Made by a program: the position numbers and the translations under genes
Source of the DNA: Bacteroidales bacterium
GTDB lineage: Bacteria; Bacteroidota; Bacteroidia; Bacteroidales; Muribaculaceae
Assembly: GCA_022009815.1 (NCBI GenBank)
Contig: CP091725.1
Location: forward strand, 2,170,001-2,234,000
Direction: 5' to 3'
Length of the DNA: 64,000 nt
In this document: one piece after another, positions 34,572 to 45,612 of the stretch
Layout of the letters: each line of letters opens with the position of its first letter
Position numbering within the stretch: position 1 is the first letter of the stretch
The notes under the pieces: model-generated
Told to the model about the DNA's origin: nothing
Databases searched by the model: none
What the model saw: the letters and a program-made list of their open reading frames with translations, nothing else

Positions 34572-35341
34572 TCAATCGTTGTCGTCGGAGGACTGGTTGC
34601 GTTCAGCCGTGACGGTGTGGCGCGCCAGATAGTCGGAAAACGCCTTCTTGTAGGTGTCGGAAATTGGTATGTACTTTTTGCCGAACACTATGCGGTTGCG
34701 CTCGATGACGTTGATTTTCGACATCTGCACGATAAACGAGCGGTGCACGCGGATGAAGCGGTCGGCAGGCAGGTGCTGCTCGATGGTCTTCATGTTCATC
34801 AGCGACAGGATGCAGGTGGGGGAGTCCTCGGTGTAGATTTTCACGTAGTCTTTGAGTCCCTCGATGTAGAGAATCTTCGACACGTCGATTTGGATGAGTT
34901 TGTACTCGCTCTTGACGATGATGTGCTGGTTGTCGGCAACCTGTTGTGCCTGTGGCGCGGCCTCCGCACGGGCCTTAAGCTCAGCCCACTGCAGCGCACG
35001 GTTGGCGGCGGTGAGAAACTCCGGATAGTTTACGGGCTTCAGCAAGTAGTCAATGGCATTGTTGCGGAATCCGTCGAGCGCATATTTCTCGAAAGCGGTG
35101 ACAAAGATGATGCGGCATTCCGGCGGAATGATTTCGCAAACTCTATGCCGTTGAGCTCCGGCATCTGAATGTCGAGAAAAAGCAGGTCTACCTTCTTCTC
35201 CATTACGCATTTTATTGCCTCCGAGGCGGATGCGAACGATGCCTCAAGCGACAGAAACGGTGTCTTTTCAACAAACGAGCATATCAGCCCGCGTGCGAGC
35301 GGTTCGTCGTCGACGACGCAGCATTTCAAAGTGATGTCCAT
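34572..35341 (-). CDS. LytTR-family response regulator, frameshifted
   Basis: 256 residues after correction. Receiver domain starts MDITLKCCVVDDEPLA with the phosphoacceptor in LLFLDIQMPELNG. After the break at TTT 35132-35134 (reverse AAA; one A restores FAK-IIPPECR) the frame gives FVTAFEKYALDGF, the KPVNY lysine, and a LytTR DNA-binding domain (IIVKSEYKLIQID, FIRVHRSFIV). Partner of the adjacent histidine kinase, 12 bases away. Terminal gene of the efflux operon. Confidence 0.85.
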
Positions 35342-35353
35342 AAGCGTTGTCTA

Positions 35354-36442
35354 TTAGTCTTTTGTTGCGTTAAGTGTTATCGATAATTCCGCCACATAGC
35401 GGTCGCCGATGGCGGCGGCGTTGTAGTCGTGGCTTTCGGGGTAGAGCAGCTCCAGTTGGCGCTGCAGGTTGGCAAGTCCGATGCCCGAGCCGCTTTTGTC
35501 TGACTCTTGCTTCGGAAACAGGCTGTTTTCAACGTGGCAGCAGATGCGGTTGCCGTCAAGCGTGATGCGGATGTCGATAAACGATTCCGAACCGGCGCTC
35601 ACTCCGTGCTTGAAGGCGTTTTCCACCAGTGAGATGAACATCATCGGGGCGATTTCCAAGCCGTTTGTGCCGCCGTCGTGGATGCTTACCGTCAGGCGGG
35701 TGTTGTCGCTGAGACGCAACGCCATCAGGTTGATGTAGCTTCTGATGAATTGCAGCTCCTTGTCGAGCGTCACCTGCGTGCCGTCGCTTTCGTAGAGCGT
35801 GTAGCGCAGCAGCTTGCTCAGCTGGTGTATGGCGTTCTGCGCCTTCTCCGTGTCGAACGCCGTCAGCGCATAGATGTTGTTGAGCGTGTTGAACAGGAAG
35901 TGGGGGTTGAGCTGGTTTTTGAGGTTGCGCAGCTCCATGTCCTTGCGCTCGGTGATTATCCGCTCGTTGAGCTTCTCTATCCTTGTCCAGCGCAAGCCCA
36001 TCTTCAACGCCACGCTCAAGCCGATGGTGAGAATAAGCATCACGTAGTCGCGCATCATAATGCTGACGATAAACAGTCCTCCGCCGTGGTGTCCGCGACG
36101 GTGTGGCGGCGGCGCAACTCCCAGCAGCTTGTCGATGACGATGTGGGAGTAGCTGCCCGCCACAACCATCAGCGCGGCAAACAGCGCCGCCACGACAAGG
36201 TAGAGCCACGTGCGCTTTTTGAACAGCAGCCGGTCAATGAGGATGAAGTAGTTGACGTAGAACGTGATGATGTACATCACCGTGTGGATGTAGATGTCGA
36301 AACGGCGCGGCCCGAATTTAGCCCGTTGTCCCATGGCGGCGGTGAAAATCACCTCCGGAAGGATAAACACGATGGTCAGCACGATGACGTGTGTCATCAG
36401 GCCGAGTATCGTGCTGCGCTTTGTGGTGGGAATGCTATTCAT
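35354..36442 (-). CDS. LytS-type sensor histidine kinase
   Basis: 362 residues. Four membrane helices in the first 150, then the HisKA-5 type box NPHFLFNTLNNIYAL with His181 and the ATPase N-box ENAFKHGV (Asn275), then GSGIGLANLQRQL. A His-rich RRGHHGGG loop lies at about 115-122. It overlaps the MacB-type permease stop by eight bases. It probably autoregulates the efflux operon that contains it. Confidence 0.88.
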   Translation of the reverse strand: MNSIPTTKRSTILGLMTHVIVLTIVFILPEVIFTAAMGQRAKFGPRRFDIYIHTVMYIITFYVNYFILIDRLLFKKRTWLYLVVAALFAALMVVAGSYSHIVIDKLLGVAPPPHRRGHHGGGLFIVSIMMRDYVMLILTIGLSVALKMGLRWTRIEKLNERIITERKDMELRNLKNQLNPHFLFNTLNNIYALTAFDTEKAQNAIHQLSKLLRYTLYESDGTQVTLDKELQFIRSYINLMALRLSDNTRLTVSIHDGGTNGLEIAPMMFISLVENAFKHGVSAGSESFIDIRITLDGNRICCHVENSLFPKQESDKSGSGIGLANLQRQLELLYPESHDYNAAAIGDRYVAELSITLNATKD

Positions 36443-37652
36443 ATCTCAATGCTTCTATAGGGTCAAGATTCGCCGCCTTGCGCGCCGGATACCATCCGAA
36501 ACACTCCAGTGACCGTGCACACAAGGAATGACAAAACTACAGAATAAATTTGAATTGTCACAGGCCAGTTCAATAAAAATTTCACCGACAGCGACGCTGC
36601 CGCGCCAAGCACCACGCCGATGACGCCTCCGGCTACGCTGATGATTATCGACTCGATGAGAAACTGCGTCATGATGTCGCGTCCGCGCGCGCCGATGCTC
36701 ATGCGCAGGCCAATCTCGCGCGTGCGCTCGGTCACCGACACAAGCATGATGTTCATAATGCCGATGCCGCCCACGAGAAGCGAGATGCCTGCCACGCAGG
36801 CGAGCAGCAGCGTCATCATGTCGCTGGTGGAGTTGAGCATCTCGCTCAATTCTTGCTGTGAACGGATGTCGTAGTCCTCTTCGTCCACACTCTTGATTTT
36901 GTGGTTGCGGTTGAGGATTTTCTCAATCTCGTCGGTAGCCTGGTCGGTGGCCGCCTCGGTGAGGGCGGAGGCAAAGATGCCTTGTATGTAGTCGATGGCG
37001 AGGATGCGCTTCATCACGGTGGTGTAGGGCGCAAGCACAATGTCGTCCTGGTCCTGACCCATGCTGTTGTAGCCTTTCGACTCCAGTACACCGATGATTG
37101 TCAGCGGGATAGAGTTGAACCTGATTACGCGGCCCATGGGGTTGCCTCCGTCGGGAAACAACTTGTCGACCACCGTCTTGCCCACCACGCACACTTTGGA
37201 GGCGCGCTTGATGTCGAGGTCGGAAAACGCCATACCGTCCTTCACCTTCAGTTTGCGGATTTCAAGATAGTCGGCATTGACGCCCTCCACCTTCGACGGG
37301 TAGTTGTTGGCGCCGCAGATAAATTGTCCCTGGCTGCTTACCATCGGCGACACCGCGGCAACGAATTTGCCTCGTCGCGGATGTTCTCGAAGTCGACGGG
37401 CTTCATCGACTGCATGTCGTCGCTGCTCTGCTGCACGCCGCCGCGCTCCATGTTGCCGGGAAAAATCATTATCATGTTGCTTCCCATCTCTGAAATCTGC
37501 TTCTTGATGCTGTCTTTCGAGCCTTGTCCGATGGCGAGCATCGTGATTACGGAAGCCACTCCGATGATGATGCCGAGCATCGTCAGGAAGCACCGCATCT
37601 TGTTGTTGTTTAACGCTTTGAGTGCTATTTTGAATAGATTTCCAATCTTCAT
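36435..37652 (-). CDS. MacB-type ABC transporter permease, frameshifted twice
   Basis: 406 residues after correction. N-terminal FKIALKALNNNKMRCFLTMLG and GIIIGVASVITMLAIG, a periplasmic core domain, and C-terminal helices with GGIGIMNIMLVSVTERTREIG. Breaks at TTT 37366-37368 (one base) and AAA 36499-36501 (two bases; restores GVFFGWYPARKAANLDPIEAL). It should couple the ATPase and adaptor to TolC for export of an antibiotic, peptide or lipid. The frame ends at 36435. Confidence 0.85.
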
Positions 37653-37656
37653 CTTG

Positions 37657-38396
37657 TCAGTCGTTGATTACGGGTAGTGATTTATAGACCTCCTCAGCCG
37701 ATTTGGGGTTGGGATTGCGCTCGTCGGAGATGATCTTGCCGTCGCGAAGCACGATGTTGCGGCTGCTGTAGTCGGAAAGCTCCGGGTTGTGGGTCACGAA
37801 AATGATGGTGCGACCCATGCTGTGCAGCTGCTGAAACAGCGTCAGAATGCTGAACGACGTGCGCGTGTCGAGGTTGCCGGTGGCCTCGTCGGCAAGAATC
37901 AGCACCGGGTCGTTGACCAGCGCGCGGGCGATTGCCACACGCTGCTGCTGTCCGCCCGACATCTGGTTCGACTTGTGCATCATGCGGTCGTGCAGCCCCA
38001 CGGCGTCGAGGGCTTCCTCGGCGCGGCGTCGGCGCTCTTTGGCTCCGATTGCGGAGTTGTAGAAAGCGGCAGCTCGACGTTCTCCACCGAAGTGGTTTTT
38101 GGCAGCAGGTTGTAGTTCTGAAACACGAATCCGATTTTACGGTTGCGTATGTAGGCGCGCTCGTTTTTGCTCATTTTCTGCACCTCCGCGCCATCGATGA
38201 AGTAGTTGCCCGACGTGGGTGTGTCGAGGCATCCGAGAATGTTGAGCAGCGTCGACTTTCCTGAACCCGATGTGCCCATGATTGTGACAAACTCGCCCTC
38301 GTTGATTGTGAACGACACTCCGCGCAGCGCATGTACGGTCTCCCCGCCCACAACGAAATTGCGGTGGATGCCGTCGAGTCGGATTATCTCTTTCAT
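37657..38396 (-). CDS. MacB-type ABC transporter ATPase, frameshifted
   Basis: 246 residues after correction. Walker A GTSGSGKST, Q-loop FVFQNYNLLP, ABC signature MSGGQQQRVAIARAL, Walker B LILADEAT and the H-loop VTHNPE. The break is at AAA 38063-38065 on the forward strand (one T missing in the reverse CTTTTC). The ATG at 38396 overlaps the corrected macA stop (ATGA). Domain order and context match the MacB/LolD-like family. Confidence 0.87.
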
Positions 38397-39563
38397 TTGT
38401 CCCTCCTTCTTTTTCTGCCCTGGGTGTTTGGGCGCGAACGGACTGCTTTCCTCGCTGTCGCCGGCTTGCTGCGCCGCCATGTCGGCTGAGTAGTCGATAG
38501 CCACCACGTCGCCCTTCTTGAGTCCTGACAGAATCTCCACGCTGACACCGTTGTTTGTGCCGATGGTCACTGCCACGGGATAGAGCTTGTTGTCGCGCAC
38601 TGTCCACACCACCGCCTTCGCTTCTTTGGGCGCGTCCTGTGCTTTTTTAGGAAGCGACTCGTCGTCAAGGTCCTTGGGCGAGAATTTAATGGCGGAGGCT
38701 GGCACAATGAGCGCATTCTGCGACTCGGCGGTATAGATGGTGATGTTGGCGGTCAGTCCGGGAATCAGTTTGTGGTCGGCGTTGTCGGCTGAAACCACCA
38801 CCTCATAGGTAATCACGTTCGACTCCTCCGTAGGGTTCAGGCGCACCTGCGTCACCTTGCCGTTGAACACGTCGTCGGGGTAGGCGTCGACGGTGAACGT
38901 AACCCGTTGTCCCACCTTCACCTGACCTATGTCGGCCTCGTCGACGTCGGCTATCACCTGCATGTTGTCAAGGTCGGCGATGGTGAAGATGTTGGCAACC
39001 GTCATGTTGGCAACGACGGTCTGTCCGATTTCCACCTCGCGCGAGATTACGATACCGTCGATTGGCGCATAGATTTCGGCATAGCCGAGATTCTCCGTGG
39101 CCTTCACGCGGTCGGCCTTGCTCTTCTGGTAGGAGAGGCGCGCCACGTCGTATTCGTTTCGCGAAGTCTCATAGTCGTAGTCGCTTATCAGTTTCTTGTC
39201 GTGCAGCTTGCGGTCGCGCTCATAGTTTGTCTTGCGGTATTCGTAGGTGGAGCGCGCGCTCTCAAGATTGGCGTTGGCAGCCTCCACCTCGCTCTCGAGC
39301 AAGGTCTTGTCGATTTCGGCTATCAGTTCGCCTTTCTTGACCACCGAGTTGTAGTCGGCAAACAGTTTGGTGATTTTACCCGTCACCTGCGTACCCACAT
39401 CCACCTGAGTCACGCTTTCAAGCGTTCCGGTGGCGGTTACGGTTTCGCTGATGGCGCCGGCAGACACCGTTGCCGTCTCGAGTTGTATCTTCTCTTTGTC
39501 GGCACACGAAGCCAATGTCAGTGCGGCAGACAGAATCAGTGTTGATAACTTGTTGGGATTCAT
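38393..39563 (-). CDS. MacA-like periplasmic adaptor lipoprotein
   Basis: 390 residues. A lipoprotein signal (LTLASC) is followed by an HlyD/RND-type adaptor: lipoyl half-motif TATGTLESVTQVDVGTQVTG, an alpha-hairpin coiled coil at about 100-155, GYAEIYAPIDGIV, then beta-barrel and membrane-proximal domains. As written the frame runs on into the ATPase without a stop. Restoring two bases at the T5 run 38410-38414 produces a stop overlapping the ATPase ATG, the usual arrangement. Confidence 0.87.
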
Positions 39564-39570
39564 ATTATTG

Positions 39571-40896
39571 CTAAAGTGATATTTGTTGTGTTTGATAGAA
39601 GTTGAGCAATCGCTTGTTGAGGATTGTGAGATATTTTGCCTGAAGCAACTCCTGCTGCGCCGTCAGCAGCGAGGAATGGGCGTTGAGAAGGTCGAGCGTG
39701 TTGACCAGTCCGAGCGCGAACTGCTCGTTGACCAGCTCGTCGGTCAGCGATGCGCTCTTCAGTTTCTCAGCGCAGCTCTCATATTTGGACTGTGCGTTCT
39801 CGGCGTCAATATAGATGCCCTCGATTGTCTGCGACAGCGATGTCATGGCCTCTTGATAGTCGAGGTCGGCGTTGAGTCGGGCAATCCGTGCTTTCGCAAC
39901 CGCCGTCTTGTTCTTTTTCTGGTCGAGGATAGGCACACTGACAGTCACCGAAATCTGCTCGTTGAGACGCTCCTTCAGCTGCGTGCCGAGATTTCCGCTG
40001 CCCGATGTGTTTGACGTGCCGACACCGGCGTTGAGCGACACGGTAGGGTAGTAGCCGCCACGGGCAATGTCGATGCTGTACTGCTCCGCCTCGCCTGCCA
40101 GTTTGTAGCGCTGCAGCGCCGGCATCCATGAGCAAGCCGTGTCAAACACGGTGGTCTTGCGCGGCAGCTCGGCTGCGATTTCCGCATCGTCGAAGTCGAT
40201 GTCGGCAACGTCGAAGTCGGTTGTGATGTCGAGTTCCAGAAGCGTTTTCAGAGCTACTTTTGCAGATGCCAGATTGGTCTCGGCTGTGGTGAGCGAATAG
40301 CGGTCGGTGTGCCATTGCGACTCAATCTGCGAATAGTCCACCCGCGACAGCTTGCCCGAATTCATCAGTGCCTCGGCGCGCTCCATCTGATACTTGCTCA
40401 CCTCCACATTCTTGCGTGCTATGGCGATAGCCTCCTTTGCATACAGGATGTTTAGATATTTCGACAGAATCTCCGTCTGAAGCGTGTAGCGCTGCTCGTC
40501 GACACCGAGAGCGGAGATGCGCTGCTGCATTTCGTCATATTTTATCTGATTGCGGCGGATATTGCCGTTAAACACTGTCCACGAGGCGTTGAGGTCGTAG
40601 GCGCCCGAATAGACATTGGCTGTCTGATTCTCCGACGGTGAGGCGTAGTTGATGTAGCCCTGCGTGGTGGAGAAGCCGAGCGTTGGTTGCCACTGCGCTT
40701 TCGATTGCTCGAGCGTCGCCTCGTCGCTTTGGTTGTCAAGAACAAGCCTCTGCAGACTGATATTGTTGCTGTAGGCATAGTCCAGACATTGGCTGAACGT
40801 CCATGCCGCAGCTGAGTTGTCGGACTCTGCCGCCTGCATCAACGCAGACGGACAGGCCAACAAACCAAAAACAAAAATTTTCACGTGTAATTGCAT
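39571..40896 (-). CDS. TolC-like outer membrane efflux protein
   Basis: 441 residues with signal peptide. Outer membrane efflux protein repeats: two long coiled-coil stretches (about 120-260 and 300-430) separated by strands, with SVPILDQKKNKTAVAKA typical of TolC families. It forms the outer-membrane channel of the tripartite pump encoded by the next three genes. First gene of the operon. Confidence 0.9.
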   Translation of the reverse strand: MQLHVKIFVFGLLACPSALMQAAESDNSAAAWTFSQCLDYAYSNNISLQRLVLDNQSDEATLEQSKAQWQPTLGFSTTQGYINYASPSENQTANVYSGAYDLNASWTVFNGNIRRNQIKYDEMQQRISALGVDEQRYTLQTEILSKYLNILYAKEAIAIARKNVEVSKYQMERAEALMNSGKLSRVDYSQIESQWHTDRYSLTTAETNLASAKVALKTLLELDITTDFDVADIDFDDAEIAAELPRKTTVFDTACSWMPALQRYKLAGEAEQYSIDIARGGYYPTVSLNAGVGTSNTSGSGNLGTQLKERLNEQISVTVSVPILDQKKNKTAVAKARIARLNADLDYQEAMTSLSQTIEGIYIDAENAQSKYESCAEKLKSASLTDELVNEQFALGLVNTLDLLNAHSSLLTAQQELLQAKYLTILNKRLLNFYQTQQISL

Positions 40897-40918
40897 AAAA
40901 CTATGTATTAATCCAATG

Positions 40919-40926
40919 CAAAATTA
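40919..40926 (-). promoter_or_regulatory. -7 element for the TolC-MacAB-LytST operon
   Basis: The reverse strand reads TAATTTTG, 22 bases before the tolC-like ATG. Confidence 0.5.
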
Positions 40927-41091
40927 TGGTCGAAAAACGGCAAGAAAAAACACAATAGATTAAAGCGGCTGCATCGGGGTACGCTTCATTGATTTTGATA
41001 GATGAACACTGAAAACGCGCTCTGGCGTTAACTTAAATTTACCAATCCATAGCCTGCAAGGCAGAAAAACCCGACAAATGGTCAGGAATCG

Positions 41092-41122
41092 TTTGTACAT
41101 TCGGTTTTTATAGTTATTTTTG
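41092..41122 (+). promoter_or_regulatory. Promoter for the acyl-CoA ligase gene
   Basis: TTTG at 41092-41095, 19 bases, then TATTTTTG at 41115-41122. The expected transcription start at about 41128 favours the ATG at 41149 over the ATG at 41128. Confidence 0.6.
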
Positions 41123-41148
41123 CAGAAATGATAAAGAAAAAAATCATT

Positions 41149-42790
41149 ATGCAACATATTAATGAAATACTCCAAAATTCAATAAAAAAGAATTGGGAAG
41201 AACTGGCGTTCACCGATTTTGGCGGCATGTCGTTGCAATATCGCGACGTGGCGCGGAAAGTGGCTAAACTGCATCTTCTTTTTGAACATGCGGGCATAGC
41301 GGAGGGCGACAAGATTGCCCTCTGCGGAAAAAACTGCACCCAATGGGCGGTGGCGTTTATCGCAGGAATGACCTACGGCGCGGTGCCGGTGCCTATCCTG
41401 CACGAATTCAAGGCCGACTCAATCCATCACATCCTCAACCATTCGGATGCGCGCATCCTGTTTTGCGACACAACCGTGTGGGGGCAGATCGACATCGCCA
41501 ACGCTCCGAAGGTGGAGGCGGCGTTCAACATCGCCGACTACAGCCTCTTTGAGTCAAACAACGAAAAGATAATATATGCGCGCGCACACCTGAACGAGAT
41601 TTTCGGTCAGCGCTATCCTGAACGCTTCACTGCCGACGACGTGGTCTACAAGACCCCCGACATGGACCGTCTGGCAATAATCAACTACACGTCGGGCTCA
41701 ACTGGCTTCTCAAAAGGCGTGATGGTGCCTTACCGCGCCATCTCGTCAAACATAGCCTTCGCCCTAACCAAACTGTCGTGGCTCGGCCCGGGACATGACA
41801 CAATCTGCATGCTCCCGCTGGCACACATGTTCGGCCTCTCGATCGAGATGCTGCACCCGCTGTCGAAAGGATGCCATCTGCATTTCCTCACGCGTGTGCC
41901 GTCGCCTAAAATCATCATGGACGCTTTCGCCAAGACGCATCCGCGACTGATTGTCACAGTGCCGTTGGTGCTGGAGAAAATCATCAAGACAAAAGTGTTC
42001 CCGCTGCTCGACAAGCCGGTGATGAAGCTGCTGATGACTGTGCCCTTTGTCAACGACCGTCTGCTCGGCAAAATCAAAGCCAAACTCAACGAGGCGTTCG
42101 GCGGAGATCTGTTTGAAATCATCGTGGGCGGTGCGGCTCTCAACGCCGACGTGGAGAAATTCCTGCGTCGCATCAACTTCCCTTATACCGTGGGCTATGG
42201 AATGACGGAATGCGCGCCGCTGATTTCGTATGCCGGACACGAGGAAAACCGTCCAGGCTCCTGCGGACGTCCTACCGACAACGTGGAGATAATGGTCGAC
42301 TCTCCCGACCCTGAGAATGTGGCTGGAGAGCTGCTCGTGAGAGGCGCGAACGTGATGCTCGGATACTATAAGAACCCTGAGGAGACTGAAATGGCGCTGC
42401 GCGACGGCTGGCTGCATACCGGCGACATCTGCAACGTGGACAGCGACGGATTCATATATATCCGCGGACGCAACAAACATGATTCTCGGCCCGTCGGGGC
42501 AGAACATATATCCAGAGGAAATCGAGCAGAAACTCAACAACTTGCCATACGTCAACGAGTCGATTGTGATTGAACGCGACGGAAAAATCATCGCTCTGGT
42601 GCATCCCGACTACGACTTGGCACAGTCGCAGGGATTGACCGACGACGACATCAAAAAGCAGATGGACGACAACATCGCGGCGCTCAACAAGGAGATTCCT
42701 GCCTACTCGCAGGTGGCTGCTGTGGAAATTCACGAGGAAGAATTCGAGAAAACACCGAAACGGTCAATACGCCGTTTCCTTTACAAATAA
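41149..42790 (+). CDS. Long-chain-fatty-acid-CoA ligase type AMP-forming enzyme, frameshifted
   Basis: 547 residues after correction. P-loop NYTSGSTGFSKGV, YGMTECAPLISYAG, DGWLHTGDI and GRNKNMILGPSGQNIYPEEIE, where the break occurs: AAA 42475-42477 needs two more A residues. It forms acyl-AMP and then acyl-CoA (or loads an acyl carrier). The C-terminal KTPKRSIRRFLY contains the catalytic lysine region. Starts at MQHINEIL, chosen by promoter position. Confidence 0.87.
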
Positions 42791-42801
42791 AAACAAGACT
42801 G

Positions 42802-43878
42802 ATGAAACGGATAAATACGGCAATGGCAATGTTTGCCATCGGTGTGGCTGCCGCAACGGCGCAGGTCGCCACGATGAATCTGTCGGGCTCGGTGCCCGCG
42901 GAGCTGAACGGCAAAAAAATGTATATAATAAATCTCGACACGCGTGAACGCATCGACAGCGCGGTGGTGAAAAACGGCAAGCTGGTGTTTGCAACGGAGG
43001 TTGGTGCCGGGGAGGCTGTCCCTGCTGCTATTGCCGAAGGAAGCAAAAGACGGCTGAGCTTCATCCTTGAGCCGGGCACTGCGACAATAAATGACCGCGG
43101 TCAGGTGAAAGGCACACGGCTGAACAACATCGTGGAGGGTGTAGGCGATATGCTCGACAGCCTTACGGTGGACTATAAAGCCCGCCAGAAGCAAATCATG
43201 CAGTCGCAGATGAGCAACGACGAGAAAATGAAGGCCGCCGAGACGCTTTACAACGATGTGGCGCAGAAGAGCGGCGACATCCTTGTGGAAACATATAAGG
43301 CAAACAAGACAAACGCCGCGGGATACATGATGTTCCTGCAGATTGCCGATGGTATGACGGTGGCTGAGATGGACGAGCTGCTCGACGGCGCCGTGCAATG
43401 GATAAAGGAATCGAATGCGGTGGCGTCATACAAGCAAAAGGCTCTAAGCATGGAGAAGACCGCTCCCGGACAGATGTTTACCGACTTCAGCGTGAAAATG
43501 AGCAACGGCAAGACGGTGAAACTGTCTGACTACGTCGGCAAGGGCGACTATGTGGTGCTCGACTTCTTTGCAAGTTGGTGCGGTCCGTGCCGCCGTGAAA
43601 TGCCTACTCTGAAGGGAATCTACGAAAAATATAACGGCAAGGGGCTGAAAGTGGTAGGCCTTGCCGTGTGGGACGAGCCTGCCGACACAAAAAAATGTGT
43701 CAAGGAGCTGGCTTTGCCATGGACAATCATCGACAACGCTCAGTCGGAGGCTACAGAAATCTATGGCGTGAGCGGAATCCCGCATATCATCGTGTTCGCT
43801 CCCGACGGAACAATTCTGGCGCGCGACTTGCGCGGCAACGACTTGGCTGCAAAGGTCGACGAACTGCTTGCAAAATAA
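42802..43878 (+). CDS. TlpA-like thiol-disulfide oxidoreductase with DUF4369-type N-terminus
   Basis: 358 residues. Signal peptide, a beta-rich N-terminal domain (about 25-115, DUF4369-like), a helical linker, then a thioredoxin domain with FFASWCGPCRREMP (redox CxxC) and SGIPHIIVF with the cis-proline. Periplasmic or lipid-anchored redox protein. Twelve bases after the ligase gene and twelve before the glycosyltransferase. Confidence 0.87.
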   Translation: MKRINTAMAMFAIGVAAATAQVATMNLSGSVPAELNGKKMYIINLDTRERIDSAVVKNGKLVFATEVGAGEAVPAAIAEGSKRRLSFILEPGTATINDRGQVKGTRLNNIVEGVGDMLDSLTVDYKARQKQIMQSQMSNDEKMKAAETLYNDVAQKSGDILVETYKANKTNAAGYMMFLQIADGMTVAEMDELLDGAVQWIKESNAVASYKQKALSMEKTAPGQMFTDFSVKMSNGKTVKLSDYVGKGDYVVLDFFASWCGPCRREMPTLKGIYEKYNGKGLKVVGLAVWDEPADTKKCVKELALPWTIIDNAQSEATEIYGVSGIPHIIVFAPDGTILARDLRGNDLAAKVDELLAK

Positions 43879-43890
43879 CACTATAAGACG

Positions 43891-44889
43891 ATGGCTTATT
43901 TCTCTATAATAATACCCGTCTACAACCGTCTTGACGAGGTGCGCGACCTGCTCGACAGCCTGTCGAAACAAACCGACAAGGACTTTGAGGTGGTGCTTGT
44001 CGAAGACGGCTCGACGCTGCGGTGCGACGCTGCGGTGAAGGAGTTTGAAGACAGGGTCGACGTGAAGTACTTCTACAAGGAGAACGAGGGACGTAGCATT
44101 GCGCGCAACTACGGAATGGAGCGTGCATCGGGCGAGTATTTCCTCTTTTTTGATTCCGACTGCGTGATTCCGGAACACTACATCGCAACGCTGCGCAAGG
44201 CGTTGGAGGAGAGACCTACAGACTGCTTCGGCGGTCCCGATGCCGCCCATTCGTCGTTCAGCGACACGCAGAAGGCAATCAACTATTCGATGACGTCATT
44301 CCTTACCACCGGAGGAATCCGCGGCGGCAAGGTGCAGCTGGAGAAATTCGTGCCGCGCACGTTCAATATGGGCTTCTCACGCCGGGTGTGGGAGAAGGTG
44401 GGCGGATTCCGCGAGATGTTTTCCGAAGACATCGACATGAGCACGCGCATACGCCAGGCTGGATTCGCGATATCGCTGATTCGCGAGGCCTACGTCTATC
44501 ACAAGCGGCGCGTAAACATGCGGCTGTTCTGCCGTCAGGTCTATGTGTTCGGCATGTCGCGCATCACGCTTTATCTGCTCTATCCCGACTCGCTGAAACT
44601 TGTGCATTGGCTTCCTGCCGTGTTTGTGACAGGTGTGGCGGCCATGGCTGTGCTGGCGGCGGTTGTGTCGTGGATGTGGCTGCTGCCGCTGGTGGCATAT
44701 CTGCTTGCCGTGTTCGGCTGCGCCCTTGCGATGACCAGAAGCCTTAAAATCGCCGCCCTGTCGATTGTGGCGAGCGTGGTGCAGCTCGGCGGTTACGGTT
44801 GCGGTTTCCTCAAAGCGTTCTTCACGAAAATCATTCTCCGCCGCGGACGCAACATCGAGGAAGAGATAGCCATCAGAAAAGGAAAATAA
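43891..44889 (+). CDS. Family 2 glycosyltransferase with C-terminal membrane helices
   Basis: 332 residues. GT-A fold: FSIIIPVYNRLDEVRDLL, VEDGST, FFDSDC with the metal-binding DxD-type pair and EDIDMSTRIRQAG. C-terminal helices at about 230-290 anchor it to the inner membrane. The sugar and acceptor are unknown; polysaccharide or lipid glycosylation is likely. Confidence 0.87.
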   Translation: MAYFSIIIPVYNRLDEVRDLLDSLSKQTDKDFEVVLVEDGSTLRCDAAVKEFEDRVDVKYFYKENEGRSIARNYGMERASGEYFLFFDSDCVIPEHYIATLRKALEERPTDCFGGPDAAHSSFSDTQKAINYSMTSFLTTGGIRGGKVQLEKFVPRTFNMGFSRRVWEKVGGFREMFSEDIDMSTRIRQAGFAISLIREAYVYHKRRVNMRLFCRQVYVFGMSRITLYLLYPDSLKLVHWLPAVFVTGVAAMAVLAAVVSWMWLLPLVAYLLAVFGCALAMTRSLKIAALSIVASVVQLGGYGCGFLKAFFTKIILRRGRNIEEEIAIRKGK

Positions 44890-44910
44890 ACACACACAGA
44901 CATCACTGCG

Positions 44911-45612
44911 ATGGAAACACCTTACAGGTCAAGCCGGATTGCCGACCTATCGGCGGAGGACCGTCCGAGGGAGAAGGCGTTGGCTATTGGTGTGGAGGCA
45001 CTGACCACCACCGAACTTGTCGCGCTGCTGCTCGGAAGCGGCACTCCCGGCGAGTCGGTGATAAACCTGTCGCAACGCATTCTTGCCGATTCGGGCAATA
45101 GCCTTCAGGAGTTGTCGAGGCGCACCATACGCAACCTCGTGCGCTCGTTCAAGGGCGTGGGCGACGCAAAGGCGGTGACGCTGCTTGCCGCCATTGAGCT
45201 GGGCAAGCGATATGCGCAGGAGGGTCCGGTGGAGAAACCGGTGATCAATATGCCGTCGAAGGCATACGACTTGATGCTCGACAAGCTGACGGGACTCGAC
45301 CATGAGGAGTTCTGGGTAATCTATCTGAACACTGCCAAACGCGTCATCACGCGTGCCAGGATAAGCCAGGGAGGGGTGGCGGCGACGGTGGTCGACGTGA
45401 AGATTGTGTTGCGCCACGCCATCGACAACCTTGCCTCTGCAATAATTCTTGTGCACAACCATCCGTCAGGCTCGTTGCGCCCAAGCGCGCACGACGACGC
45501 TCTGACCGACAAACTCAAGAATGCCGCCAAGCTGATCGACGTCTGCGTGGTGGACCATATCATCTTCTCGTCAAGTGGATTCTACAGCTACAGCGACGAG
45601 GGACGGCTTTAG
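44911..45612 (+). CDS. radC: RadC-like JAB/MPN-domain protein
   Basis: 233 residues. N-terminal helix-hairpin-helix-like region (EKALAIGVEALTTTELVALLLG) and a JAMM metalloprotease-like motif: EEFWVIYLNTAKRV, then VHNHPSGSLRPSAHD. Function in DNA repair is traditional but unproved. Its stop overlaps that of the convergent membrane sulfatase-fold gene by four bases. Confidence 0.88.
   Translation: METPYRSSRIADLSAEDRPREKALAIGVEALTTTELVALLLGSGTPGESVINLSQRILADSGNSLQELSRRTIRNLVRSFKGVGDAKAVTLLAAIELGKRYAQEGPVEKPVINMPSKAYDLMLDKLTGLDHEEFWVIYLNTAKRVITRARISQGGVAATVVDVKIVLRHAIDNLASAIILVHNHPSGSLRPSAHDDALTDKLKNAAKLIDVCVVDHIIFSSSGFYSYSDEGRL

Noticed and set aside
37980..39563. MacA-MacB fusion protein
   Set aside because: The adaptor frame runs into the ATPase only because a short A run is out of phase. 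Correction produces a stop overlapping the ATPase ATG, the usual adjacent-gene arrangement, and the ATPase keeps a normal start.
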